Source of the DNA: G963674505 sp964575975
GTDB taxonomy: Bacteria > Desulfobacterota > Desulfobacteria > Desulfobacterales > SKZT01
NCBI GenBank assembly: GCA_964575975.1
Contig: CAZNTU010000139.1
Location: 1-14,729 of the forward strand
Length of the DNA: 14,729 nt
Direction: 5' to 3'
The position numbers and the translations under genes are program-made. Under the pieces are notes generated by a model that was not told where the DNA came from, made no database searches, and saw only the letters and a program-made list of their open reading frames with translations. Every line of letters starts with the position of its first letter. Within the stretch, counting starts at the first letter, position 1. Below, one piece after another: positions 7,448 to 13,819 of this stretch.

Positions 7448-7457
7448 GAAATTTCGT
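7404..7457. repeat. Imperfect 18-bp direct repeat pair upstream of khpA
   Basis: CTTATTTAGAAATTTCGT (7404-7421) and CTTCTTAAGAAATTTCGT (7440-7457) match at 16 of 18 positions, 36 bases start to start, with a shared AGAAATTTCGT core that contains the palindrome GAAATTTC. Spacing is close to 3.4 helical turns. It could be a pair of regulator sites. Confidence 0.5.
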
Positions 7458-7481
7458 ATAGTTAAATCAGGCCTTTCCCGA

Positions 7482-7510
7482 TTGAATGTTTCGTTTGGCG
7501 AATGTATTGT
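7482..7510 (+). promoter_or_regulatory. khpA: Possible sigma70 promoter for khpA
   Basis: TTGAAT (7482-7487) and TATTGT (7505-7510) are spaced 17 bases apart. Each hexamer matches four of six consensus positions. It lies about 170 bases before khpA and just after the direct-repeat pair. Prediction by eye only. Confidence 0.25.
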
Positions 7511-7628
7511 GGACTCGGTCGTATTCGGAAAGAAGTAGCGTCGAGTTGGGCAAGCATGGAAACTCCTTAAATCCGAGTCGAAGTGTTTTTCCAAAAAAAA
7601 GCCACTGCGGATTAAGAGTTTAATAGGT

Positions 7629-7643
7629 AAAACAGACTGTTTT
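7629..7643. promoter_or_regulatory. 15-base palindrome 40 bases before khpA
   Basis: AAAACAG-A-CTGTTTT is a perfect 7-bp dyad around one central base, followed by more T residues. One loop base cannot form an RNA hairpin, so a DNA-binding dimer site is likelier than a terminator. Its centre is 47 bases upstream of the khpA start codon. Confidence 0.35.
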
Positions 7644-7682
7644 TTTCACAAATCTCAACCAGAAACGCCGAGGGATCAAAAC

Positions 7683-7913
7683 ATGAAGGATGTAATCAGA
7701 ATCATTGTTCAGGCATTGGTAGACCACCCGGATGAAGTGGAGGTGGAAGAAAGATCGGGCTCCCAGACTTCGGTTTTCGAACTGAAAGTCGCAAAGGAGG
7801 ATCTCGGAAGAGTAATCGGCAGAGAAGGTCGCATAGCGCAGTCGCTCAGGACGATTTTAAACGCCGCGTTCACCAGAGTGAACAAAAGAGTCGTCCTGGA
7901 AATAGTCGGGTAA
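7683..7913 (+). CDS. khpA: KhpA-family KH-domain RNA-binding protein
   Basis: A 76-residue, single-KH-domain protein matching the KhpA/YlqC family in length and sequence. The KH GxxG loop is in GRVIGREGR (GREG at 46-49), followed by the IAQSLRTILNAA helix and a terminal RVVLEIVG strand. Homologues bind RNA, often together with KhpB, and affect cell division, cell-envelope growth or small-RNA function. Ribosome site GAGGGAT (7670-7676) lies six bases before the ATG, fixing the start. In many bacteria this gene sits between rpsP and rimM; here it stands alone with about 400 bases of non-coding DNA on each side, so it must have its own transcription signals or be read from upstream. Confidence 0.93.
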   Translation: MKDVIRIIVQALVDHPDEVEVEERSGSQTSVFELKVAKEDLGRVIGREGRIAQSLRTILNAAFTRVNKRVVLEIVG

Positions 7914-7936
7914 AGGCGACAGGTTTCGACGCCATG

Positions 7937-7961
7937 CTTTGACGAATCGTGGTTCGCAAAG
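7937..7961 (+). repeat. Hairpin just after khpA
   Basis: CTTTG-A-CGAA, loop TCGTGG, TTCG-CAAAG: nine pairs with a single bulged A, starting 23 bases after the khpA stop. No T-run follows (the next bases are ACGGAGGG), so it is not a classical intrinsic terminator. It might protect the 3' end of the khpA mRNA or belong to a structured RNA. Confidence 0.4.
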
Positions 7962-8004
7962 ACGGAGGGAACAAATACACTGTCATGGAAACAATGGGGC
8001 GGGG

Positions 8005-8099
8005 CGAATGCTCTTGGCCCTCGTAAAGAGTTTGTATTTTTCGATTTGGCGTCGGATCGACTTGAGCGAGAACCTTCGGATTGGGGCAAGAGCATTTCG
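8005..8099. repeat. Long-range inverted repeat, possible structured RNA
   Basis: The left arm CGAATGCTCTTGGCCC (8005-8020) and right arm GGGGCAAGAGCATTTCG (8083-8099) are complementary except for one inserted base and one mismatch. The 62 bases between them contain a smaller dyad, TCGAT/ATCGA (8041-8060). An RNA of this stretch could fold as a long closing stem with an inner hairpin. No known RNA family is recognised. Confidence 0.4.
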
Positions 8100-8155
8100 A
8101 CAAGGTGCCGCCTTTTCGCAAGCTCCATTGTTAAGATTCGCATCAGTCTTTGTTA

Positions 8156-8185
8156 TTGACACACATGCACAAAAAACATTAGGAT
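8156..8185 (+). promoter_or_regulatory. Possible sigma70 promoter for the M15-like peptidase
   Basis: A perfect -35 hexamer TTGACA (8156-8161) is followed after 18 bases by TAGGAT (8180-8185), four of six matches to the -10 consensus. It would give a leader of about 130 bases before the ATG at 8321, containing the AT-rich dyad at 8223-8266. Confidence 0.35.
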
Positions 8186-8222
8186 TGTCCCACTGTCGAA
8201 CCGAGGCTCCAACGCCTCGAAA

Positions 8223-8266
8223 AAAAATCGGAATTTGCGCAATATTCCAATCCGAATTCGATTTTT
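8223..8266 (+). repeat. AT-rich dyad in the leader of the M15-like peptidase gene
   Basis: AAAAATCG (8223-8230) pairs with CGATTTTT (8259-8266), extended by AATT/AATT past one bulged G; the enclosed segment carries a second GGAAT/ATTCC dyad. The T-run on the 3' side gives it a terminator- or attenuator-like look, but the stem is too AT-rich to be confident. Confidence 0.25.
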
Positions 8267-8320
8267 GAAATTCCAGCGAATTTCCATGCTTTCCACCGAA
8301 AAAACAGGGTTTGAACGACT

Positions 8321-8893
8321 ATGAGAATTGCACCGACCGATACGATAAGTCGAAGGCAGGCTTTGAAGAACATAATATGCGGGATAGCTTTTGCGTCCTG
8401 TCCGATATGGGCCGATTCGGCATTGGCCTTTTTTCCGACAAAAAACCGTACGGGCAGACTTTCTTTTTTCAACGAGGAACTCGGCGAGAAAATAGAAAAT
8501 GTTCCATATGTCTTGAATTCCGGACAATTCGATCCTGTCGCCTTGCAGGAGTTGGATTTCTTTTTCAGGTGCCATTACGACGGCGAGGTTTATCCCATCG
8601 ATCCCGGATTGTTCTATTGGCTCGACATATTGAAAACCCGATTGGGACATCCGAACGCCCGTTATCGCCTCTTCTCGGGTTATCGGTCTCCGCATTACAA
8701 CCGGGTTTTAAGGGATAAAGGGTTCAGGGCGGCTAAAAACAGCTTCCATTTACAAGGACGGGCCGCCGACATAAGCCTGGAAAAGGTCCCGTTGGATACC
8801 CTCGAACAAAAGGCGGCTTCGCTCCAGTTCGGAGGGGTATCCAAGTACCGCAGTTTCATCCATGTCGATGTGGGTCGCAACAGGACTTGGTAA
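8321..8893 (+). CDS. Tat-exported M15/DUF882 (MepK-like) peptidoglycan endopeptidase
   Basis: A 190-residue protein of the DUF882/peptidase M15 (YcbK, MepK) family, zinc hydrolases that cut peptide crosslinks in peptidoglycan. The N-terminus carries a twin-arginine motif SRRQALK (10-16) followed by a hydrophobic stretch (about 17-31), so export is probably folded via Tat, as for E. coli MepK. The catalytic part is intact: SGYRSPHYN (119-127), SFHLQGRAADI with His143 and Asp150, and the closing HVDVGRNRTW with His181; these three are the expected zinc ligands. Length matches the family. The ribosome site is weak. It is apparently monocistronic, with a promoter-like TTGACA upstream and a convergent operon downstream. 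MepK-type cleavage of 3-3 crosslinks is known for the family and only inferred here. Confidence 0.92.
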   Translation: MRIAPTDTISRRQALKNIICGIAFASCPIWADSALAFFPTKNRTGRLSFFNEELGEKIENVPYVLNSGQFDPVALQELDFFFRCHYDGEVYPIDPGLFYWLDILKTRLGHPNARYRLFSGYRSPHYNRVLRDKGFRAAKNSFHLQGRAADISLEKVPLDTLEQKAASLQFGGVSKYRSFIHVDVGRNRTW

Positions 8894-8903
8894 AACGTTC
8901 AAA

Positions 8904-8946
8904 CGCCTTTCGCAACCCAACCAAAATCGATTAGATTTTGAAGGCG
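8904..8946. terminator. Dyad between convergent genes, possible bidirectional terminator
   Basis: CAAAATC/GATTTTG (8922-8928, 8934-8940) forms a 7-bp stem with a five-base loop; CGCCTT (8904-8909) can pair with AAGGCG (8941-8946) as an outer stem, leaving a 12-base bulge on one side. It occupies the 63-base gap between the converging peptidase and glycosyltransferase genes. No long T-run follows on either strand, so intrinsic termination is only likely, not clear. Confidence 0.35.
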
Positions 8947-8956
8947 GATGCTTGTG

Positions 8957-10012
8957 TCAGTCGATCAGTTTCAAAAAGACGTCCCGCACTTCGGTCGGGG
9001 ATGTTTTGGAGAGGCATTCTGTATTTTTGCAGCGTCGATTTTCGGTCTCGAAGCAGGGGCCGCATTCGGGTTTGGAAAAAACCGTTTCCACTCGGCGTCC
9101 GGCGGGTTTCCACCTGCGCGGGTCGGTGGGGCCGAAAATCGCCAAGGTCGGCAGACCCAGCCATGCTGCCAGATGGGCGACTCCCGAATCGTTGCCGATA
9201 TAGCCGCCGGCGCTTTTCAATAGATCGACCAAAATCGTCAGGTCGGAAATTTCGATAATGTCCGCGCGGGAATTTTCTTCCTTGCGTTCTCCCACACATA
9301 TATAGGTGTGTCCTTCCGTTTCCAAACGTGGGTTGATTTCCGGAAAACATTTGTCCGAAAGGCTTTCCGAACGCAGCCTTAATATTTTGCCCTCCATGTT
9401 TTCTTCCGCCGGTCCCAGAATGAAAACGGGGCGAAATTCGCATCGGGCAAGCATCTTTTCCAGTTCGACGAAATGGTTCAACGGCCAGTTTTTCAAAGGA
9501 CTTCCGGAGCCGGGATGAAGAACCGTTTTACGCCTGTCGAACCCGGAAGTCCGAAGGTCCCGAAACAGGCCGGGGCGAATCGAGTCGAACCTTTCCTTTA
9601 AAAGTCCCGCGTTCCTTGCGCCCGCGACCATATGCTCCTGCACCCGGATTCTCTCCGTCGGGGGCGGTCTGGGAGATATGCGAAAGGTCGGTTTTCCCGA
9701 CCGTGTCTTCAAATTGGCACGAAACTCTTCGGAAAAGGAGAACAGTACGAGGACGTCGTAGGCGGAGAGAAAGCGATACAGTCGAGCATCGGCTTCTGGA
9801 ACGTCCGAATAAATCGAGGAGAAGAGCGCGGAGTCCGAGTCGATGTTCGTTTTCGCGACTCCGAGGTCCCGGGCCATGGCCCCGATGCTTCGACGACACG
9901 CCAGATCGACTTCGAACCCGGACTCCTTCAAAAGCGAGAGAGCCGGAAAGCTCGCGATCACGTCTCCCAGCGCGCCCTGATGGATTGCAAGAAGCCTCTT
10001 GTTTCCGGTCAT
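8957..10012 (-). CDS. Family 9 glycosyltransferase (heptosyltransferase-like)
   Basis: A 351-residue GT9-family protein; relatives transfer ADP-heptose to lipopolysaccharide core at the inner face of the cytoplasmic membrane. Family motifs are clear: an N-terminal GALGDV (13-18), HPGSG (166-170) followed by KNWP (174-177), and the nucleotide-sugar site GNDSGVAHLAAWLGLPTLAIFGPTDP (starting 273). A C-terminal Cys cluster (Cys317, Cys320, Cys328, Cys333) also occurs in many GT9 proteins. The stretch 210-258 between the sugar-donor motifs looks longer and more charged than usual. An AGAGGA ribosome site lies before the ATG. It is the last gene of the minus-strand operon, 21 bases after the universal stress protein gene. 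The exact donor and acceptor are not determined. Confidence 0.9.
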   Translation of the reverse strand: MTGNKRLLAIHQGALGDVIASFPALSLLKESGFEVDLACRRSIGAMARDLGVAKTNIDSDSALFSSIYSDVPEADARLYRFLSAYDVLVLFSFSEEFRANLKTRSGKPTFRISPRPPPTERIRVQEHMVAGARNAGLLKERFDSIRPGLFRDLRTSGFDRRKTVLHPGSGSPLKNWPLNHFVELEKMLARCEFRPVFILGPAEENMEGKILRLRSESLSDKCFPEINPRLETEGHTYICVGERKEENSRADIIEISDLTILVDLLKSAGGYIGNDSGVAHLAAWLGLPTLAIFGPTDPRRWKPAGRRVETVFSKPECGPCFETENRRCKNTECLSKTSPTEVRDVFLKLID

Positions 10013-10033
10013 GGCGTTTCCTCTGCGGCGTCG

Positions 10034-10858
10034 TCACATGGACGCCGAATATTTCGGCCCCACGATCAAAAGATCGTTGGTCAAATTGCTTTGAATGAAT
10101 TTCATCTTGCTGCCGAACAGGATCTCCCGGATCACTCCGTGTCCGAACGCTCCGAGGACAACGAGGGCGTCGTGGGGCGTTTCGTAGAGGTTTTCCTCGA
10201 GCGTGCCGCTTTCGAAAACAGTCCATTTTTCCACGCGCTTCTCCATCTCGCCCTCGAGTCCTTCCTTCTCGATTTTTTTCCGGTACACCTCCGCCGGTCT
10301 TTCCGCCTGGGTGAAAACCTTCAAGGGAAGCCCGGTTTCCCTTTGGATGCGGAACCCGAGTTTCAAAGCGTTCACGGCGTTGGCCGATCCTCCGAAAAAC
10401 ACGGAGATGCTTTTCCACGGTTTGAATACGGGACTTGCGATCATGACCGGAAACTTGGCGGCGTTGACGAGGCTCATGACCCGGGGGCCGATGTAGCCCA
10501 GCCCGATTTTGGAGGACAAATCGCCGATGCTTCCGGGACAGCACATGAAATCGAAATCCGTGGGGATGTCGGGCAGGGTGGAGGCCGTGAAATTTTTGGG
10601 CTCCAGAAAAGACTGTTCCAGCCCGGCCGCTCCGACAATTTCAGCGGCGTGCTCCTGCGCGGTCTCCGGAAAGCGCAGATAGGATTGGTCCAAGTCCACC
10701 TGCACCACGTCGTTTTCGAAGTACATCAGGAACTTGATGTGTTTGGGAATATAAATCGTGAGGGTCGCTCCCAGTTGCTTGGCGAAATAGGTCGATTGAA
10801 GAAGGGTTTCCCTTCCCAAAGGCGTGTTTCTGAAAATGTGAAAAAGTCTGGGAATCAT
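10034..10858 (-). CDS. Tandem universal stress protein (UspA-like)
   Basis: A 274-residue protein built of two UspA-like halves (about 1-143 and 148-268). The C-terminal half keeps the ATP-binding pattern G-2x-G-9x-G(S/T): Gly236, Gly239, Gly249-Ser250, followed by a typical terminal strand DLLIVGP. The N-terminal half is degenerate, with a GSIG segment near 109-112 but no matching Gly-Ser, so only one half is likely to bind nucleotide. Usp proteins act as stress-responsive, nucleotide-sensing cytoplasmic proteins, and some partner with CBS-containing transporters. Here it lies 32 bases after a ClC transporter with CBS domains, so a role in regulating that transporter is plausible but inferred. 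Confidence 0.87.
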   Translation of the reverse strand: MIPRLFHIFRNTPLGRETLLQSTYFAKQLGATLTIYIPKHIKFLMYFENDVVQVDLDQSYLRFPETAQEHAAEIVGAAGLEQSFLEPKNFTASTLPDIPTDFDFMCCPGSIGDLSSKIGLGYIGPRVMSLVNAAKFPVMIASPVFKPWKSISVFFGGSANAVNALKLGFRIQRETGLPLKVFTQAERPAEVYRKKIEKEGLEGEMEKRVEKWTVFESGTLEENLYETPHDALVVLGAFGHGVIREILFGSKMKFIQSNLTNDLLIVGPKYSASM

Positions 10859-10890
10859 AGGAAAAAACCTTGCTTTGGTTTAAACGAGGC

Positions 10891-12618
10891 TCAAATGCAA
10901 GTTTGCACCATCAGTTCCTTGCGATACTTGTCGAGGAGCGTGGCTTTGGAAATCATGCCGGCGAATCGTCCGTTGGCGACTACCGGCATGCTGAAAAGCC
11001 TCTGGGAGTCCATTTTCCGCAGAACGTCGGTAAGGTCGTCGTCGGGAAGAACCGTCTCCACGTGGGGGTTCATGATCTGGCCGATGAGGACCGCGTCGTA
11101 CATCATGCGGTTGAATAGATAGGGACGGATGTCGTCCAGGTGGACCATCCCCACGAATTCGCCGGTTTCCTCGTGCTCCACCGGAAAATAGTTCCTGCGG
11201 GAGACCTCCACGATCTTGATGAAATCCCGAAGAAGCATGTTCTGGGGCACGGACGTGCAGTCTTTCTCCAGCAGTTCCTTGACGCTCAAGTCCGTGAGGA
11301 CCCTGGCGTCGGTGCCGGGCCTCAGCAGGTGTCCCCGGTCCACCAGTTCCTTCAGGTAGAAGGAGGCGGGTTCGATGTAATAGCACAGGGTCGTCGAAAG
11401 GGCGGACACGATGATAAGCGGCAGGATCACACCGTATCCGCCCGTGATTTCGACGATCAGAAATATTCCGGTCAAAGGGGCCTGGAGCATTCCCGAGATC
11501 AGTCCGGCCATTCCCAGCAGGGCGAAGCATCCCTCGTTCACCCATCCGACGGAGGGCCAAACGGCGGAGAGCGCGCGGTGATAAGTCAAGCCGACGAGGC
11601 TTCCGATCACGAGACACGGGGCGAAAATGCCGCCGGAGCCGCCCCATCCGAGTGTAAGGGAAGTGGCCACGATTTTGGCGGCGCAAGCGAGCGCGACAAA
11701 AAGAAGTCCCGGGGCGAACATTCCCTCGATCATGTCGTGGACCGAGTGGTAGCCTTCGCCAAGCACCACCGGCAGGAAAAGCCCGATCGTTCCCACCGAC
11801 GCGCCGCCGATCGCCGCTCGCACCCACAGCGGGACCTTGACTTTGCCGGAGATTTTGTGCATGGAGCGCAGCGAATGGGTGAGCATAATGGACGCGGCCG
11901 CCGTAAACACGGCCAGTCCCATCGACCCTATGATATCGATGGAACCGATATGGAAAAGCTTATGGCTGAAAGCGATCTGGTTGCCCTGGAGCACTCTGCT
12001 GATCTCGGTGCCCGCCACCGACGCTATGGCTATGGGAATGATGTTGATGGCGGTCCACTCTCCCAGTATGACCTCGACTGTGAACACGATTCCCGCGATG
12101 GGGGCGTTGAAAATGGACGAGATCGCCCCGGCCGCGCCGCAGCCCACGAGAGTGACTCTCTGCCGGTCGTTCAATGAAAAGAATCTCGCGATGTTGGATC
12201 CGATGGCCGCGCCGCTCATGACGACGGGGGCCTCGGGACCGGCGCTTCCGCCGCTGCCAATGGTCAGGCAGCTGGAGATCAATCTCGAAAAAGTGGATCG
12301 GAGACGAATCAGGCCGCCGTACCGGGATACGCTGTATATGACTTCCGGAACCCCGTGGCCCGCGCCCTCCTTTACCACTTTGTCCAAAAACAGTGCGGAA
12401 AGAGCCGCGCCGATCGCGGGAAGCGCGAAAGCCCACCAATGGTGGCGAAAGTCGTGCAACCATTCCAGCAGGAACAGCAACGAACGGTTCAAGGCGATCG
12501 CCGCGAGACCGCTGCAAGTCCCCACGATTGCCCCGATGAACATCAACAGCAGCCTGTCGTCCATTCGAAACAGCGCCCACCGGGCCGGGTATCTCCAAGG
12601 TTCCTTCGTGGCAGCCAT
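10891..12618 (-). CDS. ClC-family chloride channel/transporter with C-terminal CBS pair
   Basis: A 575-residue ClC protein with a membrane domain (about 22-415) and two cytoplasmic CBS domains (about 443-500 and 506-570). Selectivity motifs are visible: GAGHGVPE (85-92, the GSGIP-type loop), GSGGSAGPEAP (121-131, with the gating glutamate at Glu129 in GPEAP where GREGP is usual) and GGIFAP (329-334). FNAPIAGIVFTVEV (170-183) aligns with the ClC-ec1 segment that ends in the Glu202-Glu203 pair; here it is Glu182-Val183, so the internal proton glutamate is replaced. The CBS pair suggests nucleotide control. ATG 12618 has an AGG about 10 bases upstream; Met19 is an alternative start. It lies between the HTH-PTS IIA regulator and a Usp protein. 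Whether it is a channel or an exchanger cannot be told from sequence. Confidence 0.93.
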   Translation of the reverse strand: MAATKEPWRYPARWALFRMDDRLLLMFIGAIVGTCSGLAAIALNRSLLFLLEWLHDFRHHWWAFALPAIGAALSALFLDKVVKEGAGHGVPEVIYSVSRYGGLIRLRSTFSRLISSCLTIGSGGSAGPEAPVVMSGAAIGSNIARFFSLNDRQRVTLVGCGAAGAISSIFNAPIAGIVFTVEVILGEWTAINIIPIAIASVAGTEISRVLQGNQIAFSHKLFHIGSIDIIGSMGLAVFTAAASIMLTHSLRSMHKISGKVKVPLWVRAAIGGASVGTIGLFLPVVLGEGYHSVHDMIEGMFAPGLLFVALACAAKIVATSLTLGWGGSGGIFAPCLVIGSLVGLTYHRALSAVWPSVGWVNEGCFALLGMAGLISGMLQAPLTGIFLIVEITGGYGVILPLIIVSALSTTLCYYIEPASFYLKELVDRGHLLRPGTDARVLTDLSVKELLEKDCTSVPQNMLLRDFIKIVEVSRRNYFPVEHEETGEFVGMVHLDDIRPYLFNRMMYDAVLIGQIMNPHVETVLPDDDLTDVLRKMDSQRLFSMPVVANGRFAGMISKATLLDKYRKELMVQTCI

Positions 12619-12656
12619 CTATCTGTCGCCTGGAAATTTCACGTTGCAAATTCCTG

Positions 12657-13328
12657 TTACAAACGTTTTTCAATGCTCTCGATCTTCGCTGTCAGATCCT
12701 CGCTGCTCGGCCCGCGCCGGAGAAACTCCACGAAGGATTCGTCCCGCACGCAATAGGCGAGCCGCGAGAGCAGGTGGAGATGGATTTTCACCGTGGGGCT
12801 CAGCAGCACGAACAATACGAACACCGGCAGATCGTCGATGGCCCTGTAATTGACCGGCTTTTCCGCAAAACAGGTGACGATGACCGGCTCCTCCATGGTT
12901 CCGTCCAGGGGGGTGCGGGGGTGGGGAATCGCCACGCCCCTGCCGATGCCGGTGGACATCATCTCCTCGCGCTCCATGAGCTTGGCGTAAAGTTGGCTCC
13001 GGCTGGAGACATCCAGAAACGTTATGTTCTCCACGGCGGATTCGAGAATTTCGGCCGTGTCGCTCCCTTTTATTCCGTGGAAGACGCCCCCGATCGACAT
13101 GGCCTCGGAAAGGCTCGCCGGCTTTTCCTCCCGTTGAACGGGTTCGGATTCCCGACGCAACGTAAATGGAAGATTATGCGACTTGGCCCAGACTTCCAGC
13201 ATGGTTTTTTGGAAAAAGCACCCCTCGCCCGATTTCCGGAGAGGGATTCTTCCCTGTCGAATCCATCGCTCCACTGTATCCAAAGGAACGTCGAGACATT
13301 CCGCGACTTCGTTGATCGTAAGTTTCAT
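12657..13328 (-). CDS. Helix-turn-helix/PTS EIIA (PtsN-like) fusion regulator
   Basis: A 223-residue protein with two parts. Residues about 1-50 form an excisionase/MerR-type winged helix (LTINEVAECLDVPLDTVERW and following RQGRIPLRKSGEG), a DNA-binding fold. Residues about 75-220 form a PTS EIIA domain of the fructose/nitrogen (PtsN) class, with the phosphorylatable His136 in GRGVAIPHPR. The two are joined by a charged linker (about 56-72). PtsN relays phosphate from HPr-like proteins and controls ion transport in several bacteria; a DNA-binding domain would let phosphorylation state act on transcription. It is the first gene of the minus-strand operon, 38 bases before the ClC gene, with a promoter-like pair 48-76 bases upstream, so it may regulate its own operon. 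That is inference. No EI or HPr gene is in the window. Confidence 0.92.
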   Translation of the reverse strand: MKLTINEVAECLDVPLDTVERWIRQGRIPLRKSGEGCFFQKTMLEVWAKSHNLPFTLRRESEPVQREEKPASLSEAMSIGGVFHGIKGSDTAEILESAVENITFLDVSSRSQLYAKLMEREEMMSTGIGRGVAIPHPRTPLDGTMEEPVIVTCFAEKPVNYRAIDDLPVFVLFVLLSPTVKIHLHLLSRLAYCVRDESFVEFLRRGPSSEDLTAKIESIEKRL

Positions 13329-13375
13329 AGGTCTTCCCGGTTGCTTGTTAAAACCACGTTGAAACTAAATTCATA

Positions 13376-13404
13376 AAGATACACTTGTGTTTGGTCGGAA
13401 TCAA
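13376..13404 (-). promoter_or_regulatory. Likely sigma70 promoter of the IIA-ClC-Usp-GT9 operon
   Basis: On the minus strand TTGATT (13404-13399) is followed after exactly 17 bases by TATCTT (13381-13376), each matching four of six consensus positions. The expected start point lies about 40 bases before the ATG at 13328, a natural leader length. Prediction by eye. Confidence 0.4.
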
Positions 13405-13647
13405 GGATTTTTATGAAGAAGACCAAAGTCGAACGCCCGAGAAGCCCGTTTCAAGAATACTGAAATAGGATTTTATCCTCTCGACTTCCTGGGGTGTTCA
13501 TCCTGCCTCTATGTCTTTTGCTACGATCGCAAGTAGGGTTTCTTTTTTAGGGAAATACTAGGAAAGCCCGCTTGCCCGCACCCTTTGAAACCTGTATTGT
13601 CGAAACAGGCTACGGCTTGGTATCCTCTCGGAAAATTCCCCAATAGC

Positions 13648-13677
13648 CCGACTTTAACTTCCGACTTTAACTCCCGA
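13648..13677. repeat. 13-bp tandem repeat
   Basis: CCGACTTTAACTT (13648-13660) is followed directly by CCGACTTTAACTC (13661-13673) and a third partial copy beginning CCGA (13674-13677). Twelve of 13 positions are identical. It may be a slippage product or a multi-copy protein site. Confidence 0.6.
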
Positions 13678-13719
13678 TTCGGCATACGTCTTATCAAGGA
13701 AGAAAAATGCGGCAGGAAA

Positions 13720-13735
13720 TTGCTTTGGAAAGCAA
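13720..13735. repeat. Short inverted repeat followed by a T-run
   Basis: TTGCTTT-GG-AAAGCAA is a perfect 7-bp dyad with two central bases; a run of six T residues follows about ten bases later. As RNA the loop is too small for the full stem, so a shortened hairpin or a DNA dyad is likelier. No transcript that it would terminate is evident. Confidence 0.3.
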
Positions 13736-13819
13736 AGCGAAAGTTTTTTCCACCGCATTACTGCATCCGATTTCCATTTTCGGTTTCAATAAGTTGAATT
13801 GCGGCATAAAAACAGCTTT

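Larger units (their letters stand above)
7275..7682. other. Roughly 400-base gap between mlaD and khpA
   Basis: The only coding possibility is the low-confidence small ORF at its start. Visible elements are a short dyad ATTGTC/GACAAT (7274-7288) just after the mlaD stop with no T-run, an 18-bp imperfect direct repeat (7404-7421 and 7440-7457), a weak promoter-like pair (7482-7510) and a 15-base palindrome (7629-7643). The second half is AT-rich compared with the genes, consistent with a promoter region for khpA. Confidence 0.5.
7914..8320. other. Roughly 400-base structured non-coding gap after khpA
   Basis: No credible gene: the open frames here have poor starts, unusual composition and no family signature. 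The region does hold several dyads: a 9-bp hairpin with one bulge (7937-7961), a 16-17 base inverted repeat whose arms are 62 bases apart (8005-8020 and 8083-8099), a promoter-like pair (8156-8185) and an AT-rich dyad (8223-8266). A structured or regulatory RNA is possible. Confidence 0.45.

Noticed and set aside
7939..8268. A 109-codon plus-strand frame after khpA
   Set aside because: TTG start without a ribosome site, runs through several dyads, and no signature; non-coding structure explains the region better.
9632..11122. A 496-codon plus-strand open frame
   Set aside because: It is antisense to the glycosyltransferase and Usp genes, both of which have clear family motifs; its own product has none and is a by-product of GC-rich codon use.
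11140..12177. A 345-codon plus-strand open frame antisense to the ClC gene
   Set aside because: Its composition is extremely rich in charged residues and His with no domain, while the minus strand encodes an intact ClC protein.
13480..13640. Possible c-di-GMP or other riboswitch in the divergent region
   Set aside because: Small dyads are present, but the conserved core sequences of known riboswitch classes were not found by eye.
13585..13797. A 70-codon plus-strand frame in the divergent region
   Set aside because: No ribosome site, spans a tandem repeat and an inverted repeat, and has no recognisable features.
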